Positions 30,835 through 41,590 are shown, numbered from the stretch's first letter. The stretch is 64,000 bases of DNA from Monarcha castaneiventris obscurior (GCA_026261815.1 JAMPIT010000511.1:434001-498000), one strand, 5' to 3'. Translations and numbers: made by a program. Notes: generated by a model from the sequence alone, not told the origin.

Positions 30835-31000
30835 TCCAGGCAGTGGCACAGGCTGCCCGGGGCAGGGGGGTTCAGCATCCCTGGAAATGTTCAAAAGGTG
30901 GGTGTGGGATGGAGGACATGGTTCAGTGGTGAACACTTCGGTGTTGTGGTGGTGGTTGGACTCAGAGGACTTTACCAACCTTAATGATTCCATGGTTCAG
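30835..31000 (+). mobile_element. CR1 LINE, 3' fragment (fourth form)
   Basis: CAGGCAGTGGCACAGGCTGC, then TTCAGCATCCCTGGAAATGT, TCAAAAGGTGGGTGTGG, GTTCAGTGGTGAACACTTCG, GGTTGGACTCAGAGGACTTT and CCAACCTTAATGATTCC. This is a different, older-looking CR1 subfamily with the GACATGGTTCAGTGGTG block. Confidence 0.87.
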
Positions 31001-31318
31001 TTCCAGTCCTTGCACAGCACTTTTGTCAGGAAATCTGAGTAGGCTTTACCAGGAGGTCACAAGGTTTCCCCTAAAACCCCGAGCAGGGCCCTGCACAGCG
31101 AGCTCTGTGTTTCTGGCACAGACACAGGAGTGGCCACACTTAGAGTGCTCCGTGATTGACCAAGAGCCTGGCAGGGGCCAAATAACCCTGAATTAGCCCA
31201 ATTCAAACAGGGTGAAGGGCCACGTGAAGGCCGAGAGGTTGGAAAGGGAAATGATGCCTTAGGTTTCAACTTTTCTATTTTTCAAATCCTCTACTGCCTG
31301 GTGTGTAACTCTGAAATT
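31001..31318. other. Unique sequence before the LTR
   Basis: No gene seen. It may hold more of the LTR upstream region, because the LTR's left boundary is uncertain. Confidence 0.3.
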
Positions 31319-31680
31319 TGTGTGGCCTGTTAACTACTGTTCTCATGCTGGTCAGACATAACAAAGCCTCTCCACGTTGGCTCTCCAAGGACACTTCAAT
31401 TGTCCCAGGCCCCAAAATGTGTAGACTAAAAGCCTTTAAAGAGGAGGGGCAAACTTGGGGTAATTACATCGTTAACTGAGGTTATAATTGGAGAATTAAC
31501 CCTGATATGCAAATGAACCAAACTTATAAAAGTGTGAAGAACCCATGACCCAGGGTCCATCTTGGGTGGAGCCTTTGGACTGCCCAGGGTGTACCTTTGA
31601 AGGCCCTTCCAATAAATACCTCCTTTTATTCTCTCAGTTTTGTCTAGCCTCTGTTTTCAGGTAGCCACCTTAAGGCACCA
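31319..31680 (+). mobile_element. ERVL-like long terminal repeat
   Basis: Shows LTR architecture in order: a TG start near 31319, an octamer (ATGCAAAT, 31507-31514), a TATA-type box (TATAAA, 31525-31530), a polyadenylation signal (AATAAA, 31611-31616), a T-rich R/U5 stretch and a CA end near 31680 just before a primer-binding-like site. From memory the U5 end resembles passerine ERVL LTRs; the family was not confirmed. The left boundary is approximate. No envelope, gag or pol sequence is joined to it. Confidence 0.72.
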
Positions 31681-31980
31681 GTTTTGGCACCCCCAGAAGG
31701 GACAAGGAGGCTTCTGGAAATCTTCTGGACTGAGAAAGACCCAGCTCAGCTCCCACCCTGCTCTCACTGGCACTTCATGGGGGGGCAGTTGCCACAGTCC
31801 ACAAGGCGTCAGAGCCCACAAGCCCAAAAATTCTCCAGATTCAGCACAGAGGCACGTGAGTAAGTGAATAAAGGTGGTATTTTGTTATTAGCACCTGGGC
31901 TGGGTGTTAAGACATCTCTTCTAGGTTTGTTTGGTGTGTCTGGGGACTCGAGTGGGTCCAAGGGGGTTCTAGTTTGGTTG
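31681..31980 (+). mobile_element. Retroviral leader remnant: primer-binding-like site and splice-donor-like site
   Basis: Directly after the LTR, TGGCACCCCCAGAAGGGAC (31685-31703) has the TGG start and length of a retroviral primer-binding site; the tRNA it would pair with is unclear. A donor-like GTGAGTAAGT follows at 31856-31865. The element stops before any gag frame, so this is the 5' end of a provirus that is otherwise deleted, and it is defective. Confidence 0.6.
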
Positions 31981-32434
31981 TTGATTCCATCAGTCCTGCT
32001 TTGATTTCAGCAGGAAATCAGCTGATGGAAGTATCCTGCAGATGAATACACAGAGGGGCAGCCCTTGGAGTAACCCAGGAGCACTGGGGATGTGCTGCAG
32101 CATTTCCAGCTGAGAGGGGCCAAACGGCACCGCAGCACCGGTGCTGCCAGCTCTGCTCCTTGCATTGATGGACACAATGTCCATTTTCTCATGAGGAGAT
32201 GCACAGCCCCACTGCCCTGAGCCTCTGGGAGTTGTTTGCATCCAGAGATTCTTTGCCAGCCCCGGAAGGCTCTGACTCCAGGCCTGGGGAGCTGAGGACA
32301 GCTGAGGATGTGGTGCTGCAGCCCTTTATGGTGCCCTGGCTCTGGAACGGTCCAGTTGAGAGATGGAGATCAAAGGTGGAGAAACTTCTGGACCAGCCAG
32401 CCCCTCTGGAGCTTGGAATCACAAGGAATCGTGG
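31981..32434. other. Unique sequence, no gene seen
   Basis: No further retroviral coding sequence was recognised. Short overlapping frames only. Confidence 0.4.
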
Positions 32435-32646
32435 TTATTCTTTACTCAAAGGGTGGGGAGGCCCTGGCACAGGGTGCCCAGAGCAGCTGTGGCTGCCCCT
32501 GGATCCCTGGCAGTGCCCAAGGCCAGGCTGGACGGGGCTTGGAGCAGCCTGGGACAGTGGGAGATGTCCCTGCCATGGCAGAGGGGCTCTGGATGAGCTC
32601 TAAGGTCCCTTCCCACCCAAACCAGTCTGGGATTCCATGACTCTGT
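32435..32646 (+). mobile_element. CR1 LINE, 3' fragment
   Basis: GCCCTGGCACAGGGTGCCCA, GAGCAGCTGTGGCTGCCCCT, CTTGGAGCAGCCTGGGACAG, GATGTCCCTGCCATGGCAGA and a 3' end of GGTCCCTTCCCACCCAAACC with TGGGATTCCATGACTC. Confidence 0.95.
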
Positions 32647-32934
32647 TTGTCTGTCAGAGAGAGCGGGGGCAGCTCTGCCGGAGCCTTTTCAGCTGGTTTG
32701 AAGCACATCTGTTTGCAGCTCTGTAGCAGAGCAGGGGCCGGGCTGCTGAGGTTTTCCCTCGGTATCTGCTGCAATCAGGTGTCTCAGGGTTTCCCTCGGA
32801 GGCCCCAGTGCCAGTAAAGAGCAGCCGGTGCTGGGAAGGAGGGCCCTGTTCCTACAAGCAGGGTCATTGTCCTGCTCTGCAGGGACACGAGTCACGCCAG
32901 CAGGGGCTGGGGGCATCTCCCCTCCTCAGCCAGA
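32647..32934. other. Unique sequence
   Basis: No gene or repeat was recognised. Confidence 0.35.
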
Positions 32935-33045
32935 GACAAGCAGCTGCACCGGAGATAAGAACGAGATAAGGACTCCCCTTCTATCCCTCATGCCCTTGCT
33001 CAGGTGGAGGAGGAATAAGCAAGGGATTTAATCCTGCTTATCTGG
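32935..33045. promoter_or_regulatory. E-box and GATA site cluster
   Basis: CAGCTG (32941-32946) is followed seven bases later by GATA (32954-32957 within AGATAAG), and a second AGATAAG lies 11 bp on (32964-32970). A third, reverse-oriented GATA site (CTTATC) lies near 33036. The layout resembles E-box/GATA composite elements; function is inferred. Confidence 0.33.
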
Positions 33046-33489
33046 GAGGGCTGGGAGAGGCTGGCTGGCTTCGCAGCCGCCCTGCAGAGACGAGAACAGC
33101 CCAGCAGAGCACCGGGAGCGGCTGTCCTCGTTCGGGATCCGTGCGGCTGGGAAAGGGAGGAGGTGCTGAGAGAGCAGAGAGAGAGCAGACGCTCGGCTGA
33201 GACAGCCCAGGCTTCCCCAGCCGAGCTCTGGAATGCCTGGAGCTGCTGCTGCGATCAGGCAAATTGAGCTGCCTGGGTGTGGGTGTGGATGGGGAGGGAT
33301 GGAGGGATGGAGGGATGGAGGGATGTGCCACGGCTCTGAGCCAGGAGCAGGAGCTGGATGCAGACAGGGAATGGCAGGCGTCAGGGAATCACCTCAGGTG
33401 TGCCCACCACCTGAACATTCGTGCCACGCCGGCTCCCTGGCACAACAGAAATACCAAAGTTGCACTCAGCCCCTGCCCAGGAGGGCTGA
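33046..33489. other. Unique sequence with an 8-bp tandem repeat
   Basis: About four GGAGGGAT units at 33294-33325. Otherwise nothing recognised. Confidence 0.5.
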
Positions 33490-34250
33490 ATTCCTAATTC
33501 CCCTTCATGAATATGCACAGTAAGTACCAGAGCGCTCTCCAATCCGGCCCTGGCAGCAGAGCCATGTGATTTTACGTGACTGATCACCCTGTGCCCAGCA
33601 CAGAGCCCACACTAAATACCCACAGGATCCACAGAGTTAAATTATTTGAAGGAAAATGCAGCTCTCACATAATTTTCCGTAACAATCAGTACAATCGCAG
33701 GCAGCCTGCAAATATTCCGAGCATGGAAAGGAGCCGGTTCTCTCTGGGGAACTCTGCCCTGCTCTCGGAACGCCGCCTCCTACAGCAACACTTTCAACAG
33801 GTTTCTGTGTGAGGAGTGTGGTCCTCGTTATCAAACTGCTTTATACAGTTATCACCCCAAACTGCTCTGCAGCGTAAACATATCATTCCTGGGAGAAGCT
33901 GTCGGGGAGGGCCAGGCTGCAGCCTGCAATTAAAGCCCCAAACAATAGAGCCCCATAAATCACCGGCTCTATGGCCGGTCAGTGTCGCCAAGCATGGAGT
34001 GAGGATCTTAATTACATTTAGACCAAACAAGTGGTAGATTATTTATGGGATACTGTAAGTGCCTGACAATGGGTAGAAAGTCATTCCACACGCTTCCCTG
34101 GGCATTTCGGAGTCCGGCTGAAGAGGTAGGGAAAGAGAGGGAAAGAAGTGGAGCCAATATTCATCACCGAGCAAAATTGGAAGGGAAAGAGCTGTTGCTT
34201 TAAATAAGGCCCAATTGCATCATCAATTTAAAAGCAATAGCAGCAGCTTC
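33490..34250. promoter_or_regulatory. Long AT-rich unique block, candidate regulatory region
   Basis: About 760 bp of unusually AT-rich, non-repetitive sequence in a GC-rich setting. Dense developmental-type words include AGTTAAATTATTTG, ATAATTTTCCGTAAC, GCAATTAAAGCC, AAACAATAGAGCC (SOX-like), CCCATAAATCACC, TCTTAATTACATTTAG, GATTATTTATGGG, CAATATTCATC and ATCATCAATTTAAAAGC. No frame longer than about 80 codons crosses it and no repeat family matches. It is the largest such block in the window. Confidence 0.42.
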
Positions 34251-34966
34251 TGGAGAAAGCAGCAGCTGCCACAGGTGGCCAAACAGCTGGAGAGCTGCCA
34301 GCACCCACGGAGCCACCAGGAGCCTGGTGCTTTGTCACGCTGTGGCTCAGCTTTAACCCTTCTGTCAACACCCGGGCCTGCAGAGAGCCCTGCTGCACCC
34401 AGGGCTCTGCAGGGCTGCGTGGGGCAAGGTGGGAGCTGCTCCACACATCATCCATCGTGCCCTGGAGCTTGCAGCTGGATTTCAGCACGTTCCAGGTGTG
34501 ACCAGGACTAGAGGAAGCTGGCGGGGAGAGCTCAGGGATCAGCTGGGGCCACGTGAATCTGCCTCCAGCCATGGACCATCCCAGGGCTCCTGGACCCTGC
34601 AGAGCAGTGCTGTGCTTGAGGCCCAGTTTGGTGCATCTTTCCTGTCCAGGGACCCCAAAAAGCAGAGGCTCCTCTGCTGAGGGTGGTGGTTTCAGAAAGA
34701 ATTGTGTTGGCCCCCACGTTGTTTAGACACCAAAATCCTTCTGGAGAAGCTGTTTGCCCATGAGAGCTTTCTCCAGAGAAAGATCCTGAAACACGAGTGG
34801 GTCTGTCCCACTGCCCTGGGCTGAAACAGCCCCCCTAAAGCTGTTAGAGGCTCACAATTGTTGGCTGGACTACAGACCTGCAGTCCCTAGTCACTCTGGG
34901 CCATGCAGCCAGGGTGGGGTGTCAGGGGATTGGTGCATCCCACTGTGTGAATGGACTCACAATGTG
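34251..34966. other. Unique sequence, no gene seen
   Basis: Short overlapping frames. The stretch 34680-34880 has a mixed texture that might be an old element, but I cannot assign it. Confidence 0.35.
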
Positions 34967-35345
34967 GAATCACAGGATCAAGAACATCCTGAGCTGGAAG
35001 GGACCCACAGGGATCATGGATTCCAGCACCAGGCCCTGCCCAGACACCCCAAATCCCAGCCTGGGCATCCCTGGCAGCGCTGCCCAAACGCTCCTGGAGC
35101 TCTGGCAGCCTCGGGGCCGTGCCCATTCCCTGGGGAGCCTGGGCAGTGCCCAGCACCCTCTGGGGGAAGAACCTTTCCCTCATCTCCAGCCCGAGCCTGC
35201 CCTGGCCCAGCTCCAGCCGTTCCCTGGGTGCTGTCCCTGTGCCAGGAGCAGAGATCGGAGCTGCCCCTCGGGAGGAGCTGCAGATCCCAGAGCTCTGCCC
35301 TCAGTGGTCTCTGCTCCAGCTGGACTCACCGACATTCCCGGGTCT
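34967..35345 (-). mobile_element. CR1 LINE, 3' fragment (second subfamily, longest copy)
   Basis: ATCCTGAGCTGGAAGGGACC, CACAGGGATCATGGATTCCA, AAACGCTCCTGGAGCTCTGG, AGCCTCGGGGCCGTGCCCAT, TTCCCTGGGGAGCCTGGGCA, GGGGGAAGAACCTTTCCCTC and, further toward the 5' side, CTGTGCCAGGAGCAGAGATC. Close to the copies at 50.3 and 54.1 kb. Confidence 0.94.
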
Positions 35346-36699
35346 CCTCGTGTGACCCGATGGCCCAGGCTGGTGGGTGCAGTGCTTGTGCCCCCGTGCA
35401 TCAGGGAAGGGCTGGAGCAGGAGGGCTGTGGAGATGCAGATGGGCTCCAGAGCAGGATGCTCTGATGTCAGACAGCTCATCCAGACCACGGCGAGCTGCT
35501 GGGGGCCCTGGGGCACTCGGGCCACTGGCTGGAACATGAACATTGTCAACATCATGAACGTGGCTCCCGCTCACACCAGGGGGACGCTGCCTCCAGCCCC
35601 TCCAGCAAACCTCGTGCGGTGACTTTGCCATTGCCTGTCCCCAGCCCTGGCTGCTCTCAGTGACCAGGCACCGTCTCGCCGCTGTGCCCGTGGGTCTGTC
35701 TGCCTGTGCAGCCAGTGCTCAGCCCAGGAGCAAGGGCTGCCAGCCCTGCTTTGGGTGCAGACCCTCCCTCTTCGGGTCCAGCTCTCCTCCACAGCCTGGG
35801 GCAGCCCAGCACGGTTTGGTTCAGCGTTCAGACGGGCACTGCTTGTCTAGACAGTGTTGGGGGTGGCTGTGGGGTGTCCTTCAGCCCGTGGCTGGCCAAA
35901 GTAGGTCAGAGGAGTCTGTTCTACTAGCAGCTATGTATTGCTACTGACCCTCTGGTGTGGGACACCTAGTTCCAGCTGAGCTGCCTGAAATCAGGCAAGG
36001 TGATCACATCTCCAGGAGCCTCTGGTCTTCCTGCAGGCAGTTTGGCTCCCTGTCCCATCCCCTCGGTGTCTGAGTGCTCAGGAGGGGCCACGGGGTTTGC
36101 CAGGCTCCTCACACAGTGGCTGTGAGTAGTTCCAGGCAGCAAGGCTGTGTTTCATTTAGGACAGACCTGAGGCTCTGGCCCAGCCCTTCAGGCCAAGAAG
36201 GGTGGCACGGGCAGTGCCATCCACGCCTGCACTACTGAGGACCACCTGCATCAATCCCACTGCCCACAAATAAGGGACAACCCCCCTGTGTTTGCATCCC
36301 TACGGTCACTTTTTTCACCCAGCAGAACCAAATGTTTTCCTTCTGCTGTGCCATGAGATGCTGGGTGTGGAGCCAGCCCAGCAGGACAGCCCCATCCCGG
36401 CAGCTCTGGATGGGGAAGAGGCTGTGCTGTCTGCAGAGAGCTGAGACAGGATCGTTCCCGGGTCTGGGAAAAGCCGTGAGCAGGGCCAGGGCCGCGGGTG
36501 TTAATGGAGGCAGATGACACAAAGCCCTAATTGCCCGGCAGACTGATGGATCAAGCTGACAAGCCCAGCTGATCCCAGGCGCTCGTCCAAGGCCACACCA
36601 CGCCACGAGGTGGCCAAGGCTCCTGATTGATGCCAAGGTCACGGCAAGGCACAGCGAGGGGGAGGGACGGGAGCCCACTCCTTGCTGCGGGTTGCTCAC
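35346..36699. other. Unique sequence, no gene seen
   Basis: The largest repeat-poor part of the window starts here. GGTGTTAATGGAGGCAG and AAAGCCCTAATTGCCC at 36497-36537 are homeodomain-like words in a GC-rich setting. Frames overlap on both strands without recognisable domains. Confidence 0.4.
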
Positions 36700-37110
36700 C
36701 AGGGCTGGCCCCCGAGCAGCCCCAGGGCTCCCTGTCCGGGCAGCCCACGCCCAAAGCCTGCTGCGGACGGGGCTGGCCCCGTGTCCTCACACGCTGGGCG
36801 CCTCTCAGAGGGCGCAAACCACTTTGAGGAATTGGGAGTTAATGCTCCCCCTCCTCTATCCCCCCGTTCCTGTCTCAGCAGCCGACAGGCAGTAAAAGAC
36901 CCTTCGCAGTTGTCAAGGCAACGCCGTATCATGAAGACGGTGCCGTGAAGTGGCAGCAGCCGAGGGCTCTGCTCTCCCTCTCCTCTGCTCTCCATCTCCA
37001 GCGCTTCCCTCTCGAGGCCGCGCTGCCGCTGCCAGCGATGCCGCTCTGCGGGCAGCCCGTGGGGATGTGCGGGTGGGCTCCGTCCCGGCCCTGGCCCCAC
37101 TGCTCGCCGA
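36700..37110. promoter_or_regulatory. CpG-containing block with an RFX X-box
   Basis: GTTGTCAAGGCAAC at 36909-36922 is an almost perfect RFX X-box palindrome. It is flanked by GAATTGGGAGTTAATGC upstream and CpG-dense sequence on both sides (CTGCGGACGGGGCTGGCCCC; TCTCGAGGCCGCGCTGCCGC). It could be a promoter or enhancer; no transcript start is visible. Confidence 0.38.
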
Positions 37111-38269
37111 GGGGCCCAGGGGTGATGTGGGACCACCCCCACGGTCCCTGCCCCACTGCCCTGGTGCCTCAGGCTCGGCCCAGACTCGCCTTCCCCACAG
37201 GCTGTAACCCCACATCGGCCGCCAGCCTGCACCAAAGGCACCCACTTTCTGCTGAACGAGATCTCCCCGAGCCTTCTCCCTACGCAGACGGTCCCTGGGG
37301 TTCCGTGGGGGGCTGTCAGCATCCCATGGAGTCAGCAGGCCCACGAGGAGCCCTGCGGTGTCCGTGCTGGGATCTGCCACAGGCAGAGATGAACCCTGCT
37401 TTGGACAGCCCAGCAGGGACCATCTCCCTGCAGCTGCCCCCTCTCCCAGCCTGCAGAGGGATTGTGGAAGGGATCCCATAGTTTGTCCTTGTGGGGGCAT
37501 CTTTCCAGCGGGAGATATGGCTCTCTGCATCCCCAGTGCAGCCAAGAGCATCCCTCCTGTTGGAAGAACCACAACAACTGCTGGGCACGGTGAAAAGGGT
37601 GGAAAAGAGCCTTTGCAGGTGTCTTCTATGGGTCACTCTCCCCACAGAGACTGACAGGAAGACAAGGAGAGTTTCCTTTGGCAGCAGCCCTCCTGAAAGT
37701 GGGTTCTGGAAATGCCTCTGGGGATGAGCAGGGAGAGGAGAAGCATTCCCTGGATGGAGAGGGGTGGATGGGCTGATGCCCAGGGCTCTGGAGGATGCAT
37801 CTGGTGCAGGGCTGCCCACGTGTCTTTGTCAAGTCCCCGAGCAGCACCACGGCCCCAGGAACCCTGGGATCTCTGGGACCCAGGCATCACCTCTGAGTCC
37901 TGCTGTTGGCACTGCTGATGGCTGACTCGATGGGCTGGGAGCTGGACACGTGCCCCAGTCCCTGTCAGGTCTCTGCTCAGTGTGGGGTGCTGTGGGGACA
38001 GCCCTGTGCTGGAAAAGGAGCAGGGGGATCATTCCCATGGGAGAGTGGGGTTTGGAGCAGGGCAGTGCAGTCACAGACCCATGGAGACAGGTAGGAGCCA
38101 CAAGCCCTTGTCTCAGGCCAGCTGCCCATGTCCCACCTGCCCGGCTCCCCACGTCACCCCGTGGGGCCCTGCCAGGCTGGAGTGTCACAGAGAAAGGTGC
38201 TAAAACAGGACCTGTGAGCGTGGCCGGGCTGGGCACTCACAGGGCTCAGCACAGGGGCTGTGGGAGCAG
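37111..38269. other. Unique sequence, no gene seen
   Basis: GC-rich with overlapping frames of 60-220 codons on both strands. No repeat family. Confidence 0.4.
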
Positions 38270-38400
38270 ATGCTCATCCTCGATCCGTTTGGCATTTCCT
38301 GTTGCTCTTGACTCCAGGGAAATGATTGCTCTGCTCGGAGGGATCTATAAATAGACACTGCCCACGAACCTGCGCTCCCCGGGGCCAGGACGTGGCAGGA
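38270..38400. promoter_or_regulatory. MEF2-type site that also reads as a TATA box
   Basis: CTATAAATAG at 38345-38354 is a perfect MEF2 consensus and contains TATAAATA. GC-rich sequence follows (CTGCGCTCCCCGGGGCC). It could be a muscle- or neuron-type enhancer site or a minor promoter; no downstream exon was recognised. Confidence 0.28.
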
Positions 38401-39940
38401 GCTCAGTGATTGCTGCCACAGCTGACACCCGGCCCCGCCGGGGTCAGCGCTCTCTGCCAGGCTCCCTGGCCTGCCCAGCCTTCCCCTGCCTCGCGGGAGG
38501 GAAGGACACCAAAGAAATTAATCTTTTCTCAGGTGGGCAGTGTCTGGGCAGGTCTGGTGGAGAGGAGGATGAGCGACAGGATCTCCCTGTGGTGCACAGG
38601 CACTGCGGGGTGGCGTTGCCCTTGGTGTCACACCGTTCCTGCCTGAAGCCCCCTCCCCACAGGACACAGGAGTGCTTTGGGCTGGGGGCTGCCTGGGCAT
38701 CCCTGTGCCCACAGACACGCAGTGGCAGTCACCAAGGGCTCCTGGTTTTGTCCTCACCAGGTCCTGGCAGAGCTGTCCCCACTGCACACCCCTCGGGCAG
38801 CTCCCTGCTGGGGAGCCACGTCCCCGGGGACAGAGCCCTTGGCAGGGACAGCCATGGACATCTCCCCATTTGTCACCGACCCCTTCAGCAGTCTCAGGCA
38901 GCCTGATGACCAGGACTGGTGTGCCTGGACTAACAGCAGCCCTGAGAAGGGTTGATCCAGAAGCTTTCCACAGCTTTGCAATCCCAAAATTAAAAATTTT
39001 GTGGGAAAGCCAGGGGAATTGGAAAGGAGTTAAAGGGAATGCCAGTCAAGATCTGAGCTCTTAAACCACTTGGACTCGGGCTGAGGAAGGATTTAAACCT
39101 ACCGGAGCTGTACAGCCAGCCCACAGCAGCCAGCCTGCCTGGGGCTGAGCCTGCAGCGTGCCCTGGGTGAGGCTCTCGCCAGCCGTGATCCCAGCACATC
39201 CCTCTGCTCCTGGAGAGCTGCTGCTGCCCCAGCGCTGTGCTGCCCCACAGGCTCCAAGCAGCCTGCCCCGAGCCTGGGGAGGTGCTGCGAGGTGACCCCT
39301 TCCCCATGAGGGATTGTCTGAGCACAGCAAGCAGAGCTGGGGTGGTGGCTCTGCCTCCCCACAGATATCAAAAATCAAAGTCAGTCCCAGGCAGCGCTGG
39401 GATCAAAGCCAGGCTTTTTGCCATGGGAAATGACAGCACCAAGGAGGAACCCAGAAGGAGCCACAGTCTGGCATGTGGGATGCAGGTTCAGGCCTTGCTG
39501 AGCACCGGGCTGTCCATCCCTACCAGCCCCGAGGGGATGCCAAGGCCTCATGAAGAAGCTTTTCCCCTGCAGCCGTTCAGCTCTGGGGGCACAATTTGGC
39601 ACGGCTTCCCAGGGATGCTCTGGGGTCTCCCTGGAGCACGGAGGACAGAGATTCCCCCGCAGAAGCCGTGCAGGTGCCAAGCTGGGGCCAAGCTCTGCTC
39701 CTGCCGAGGCTGGGAGGGGAAGGGGACTCGGCGGGATGAGCACAGTGCCAGGGACAGGCAGGATGCAGCCGCTGGGTGAGGCCTGGAGAAGAGGGGCCTT
39801 TCCAGGAGGAGGTGGATGCCGTTCCTTAACGCGTGGCCCGCTGTGCCCTGCCCGGTGACGAGCTTCCTGGGCAAGGAGGGGACAGGACGAGAACGACCTC
39901 CCCACCCTGCCAGCTTGGAAAACCTCACCCGGGTGATGCC
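38401..39940. other. Unique sequence, no gene seen
   Basis: GC-rich. A small AT palindrome-like run lies at 38986-39000. Overlapping minus frames of about 290-350 codons (39381-40432) in two different frames argue for low stop density, not a gene. Confidence 0.42.
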
Positions 39941-39990
39941 AGGATGTGTTGTATCCCGTTGCCATGGCAACTGGCATCTCCCGGTGCTGG
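39941..39990. promoter_or_regulatory. Perfect RFX X-box palindrome
   Basis: GTTGCCATGGCAAC at 39958-39971 is the full 14-bp palindromic X-box bound by RFX-family factors. It sits in GC-rich DNA about 3.05 kb from the similar site at 36909. Confidence 0.45.
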
Positions 39991-40639
39991 GGCGGGCGTG
40001 TGCGGAGCCGCGGCACGGGAAGCAGGCACGGTCTGACCCCGGCTGGCGGGCACACAGAGAGCAGGGACGCGCTCGCCCCGGGCTGCAGGGCACCACGAGC
40101 GGCACCGGCGTGGGCAGCAGCACTGAGGCACCTTCGGTGCGCTCCCGAGCCTGGCACAGCCCGGCTGGAGGGATGGGGAGCCAGGGACCGGCAGGATGGG
40201 GGATCCAGAGACTCCTCACTCGGGCAGAGGAGCTGCACAGTGCGAGCTGGTGACATCCCCTTCCGCAGCGTGGGGACCACCCTGCCTGGTGCTGGGCCTC
40301 CCTCCCTGCACCAGCTGCCCTTGCAGCTTCCCTGCTCCTCAGAAAGGCCGGAGAATTCTCCCTGGAATGTCCCAAAGAAGCCCAAATCCCTCTGTTTTGG
40401 CTGCCCGGCTGGGAAGCGCCCAGGCACAACACTGTGGCTTCATGGGGTGTTCACTCAGGGTGCACGGTCAAGGGTCCCTTTCCAAATCCTGCATGTCCAC
40501 GTTTTCCCAAGGACAGGCACAGCGCTGTGCTGCCCAAGCGCTGCTATTTGATCCTCCTGGGATGCCTGGCACAGGGGACCACTCTCCGTGGGTGGACTCG
40601 AGGAAGGAGTCTGCCTGTCGTGTTATTGAAGTGACACCT
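39991..40639. other. Unique sequence, no gene seen
   Basis: CpG-containing between 39990 and 40150. Nothing recognised. Confidence 0.38.
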
Positions 40640-41000
40640 ACCAGGCATCAAGGTCAAGCAGACCAAATTTTTCCATCTCAACTTGTTAGAGAATGGAAAT
40701 GTTTCAACCCAGCAGTGGAATATTATCCCTTCTGCTCCTCCCAGCTTGAGTGATTACAGTTTTCCTCCAAAAAAGAAAAAAAAAATGAGGACAAAAATTA
40801 GCTTGTGGGTTTGCTATCGTGTCATCCTCCTCCTTTGCTTGGGGTGGAAAACAGGATGGAAAGGGAAGAGGTTTGAGGTAGGAGAAAAAAACTAACCCCC
40901 AAAAGCTGTGTTTAATTTAATGAAAAATTATGAGAGAAAACAAAAATACATCTGAAATCGCGTTCGAAATGAGCAACTTTCTACCAAGCATCCTCATGTG
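40640..41000. promoter_or_regulatory. AT-rich unique block
   Basis: CCAAATTTTTCCATCTC, GGAATATTATCCC, GAGTGATTACAG, an A-rich run near 40770-40790, GTTTAATTTAATGAAAAATT and ACAAAAATACATCTG. No repeat family. Function inferred. Confidence 0.28.
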
Positions 41001-41409
41001 AGCAGCACCACAGGCTTTCCCCTCTCCGGGAGCACTGGTCAGTGCTGAACCTCGCTGGGAACCCATTTTCCAGCAGAACGTCCTTCCGGAGGAGCTGTCC
41101 CCGTGCCACAGCAGCCTCCGCAGCCCTGGTTTTACAGACACTCATTTCTCCCGGCAGGGGCGGCCGCGCTGCCAAGGGATGACCCTGCCCTGCTGCACAT
41201 CACACCCAGAGACAGCCCCGAGTGCTGCCGGGCCTGGCACAGCACAAATCTCGTCAGAGGATACTTAGCCCCACTCCTCCCCCTCGAAAAATGATTAGTT
41301 CCTCCTCTAACCAATTCCAGCCAATTTGTCCTGCTGCATCCACCCAGCTCCAGTGAGATCTCACTGGAGGCATCAGGGTGGGGATGCAGAAACCAGAGGG
41401 AGTGAAATC
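41001..41409. other. Unique sequence, no gene seen
   Basis: Mixed composition. Nothing recognised. Confidence 0.38.
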
Positions 41410-41590
41410 TGCTCTTCTGGAAGCAATAAATGCCTCCTGCCTTTTCCTGGCACTTCCTGACCTTGCTGCAGCTGATGGGCAAGTTTATGATCTTGCATTT
41501 TAGCTAAATGGAAGAGGCAATTATTCTTCCTTTTGGATTAAAGTGATTTTAGGAACAGAAATGCTAAACAAGTGGAGAGCCTGGTGAAAG
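41410..41590. promoter_or_regulatory. AT-rich unique block
   Basis: GCAATAAATGCCTCC, AAGTTTATGATCTTGC, TTTAGCTAAATGG, GGCAATTATTCTTCC and GGATTAAAGTGATTTTAGG lie in succession; the last is a bicoid/OTX-like GGATTA word. No repeat match. Confidence 0.3.

Noticed and set aside
31319..31680. LTR as a host gene promoter
   Set aside because: It has a TATA box and polyadenylation signal, but no downstream exon is recognisable, so host use is unsupported.
39381..40432. 348- and 294-codon minus frames
   Set aside because: Two different frames cover the same DNA, neither with domains; low stop density is enough to explain them.
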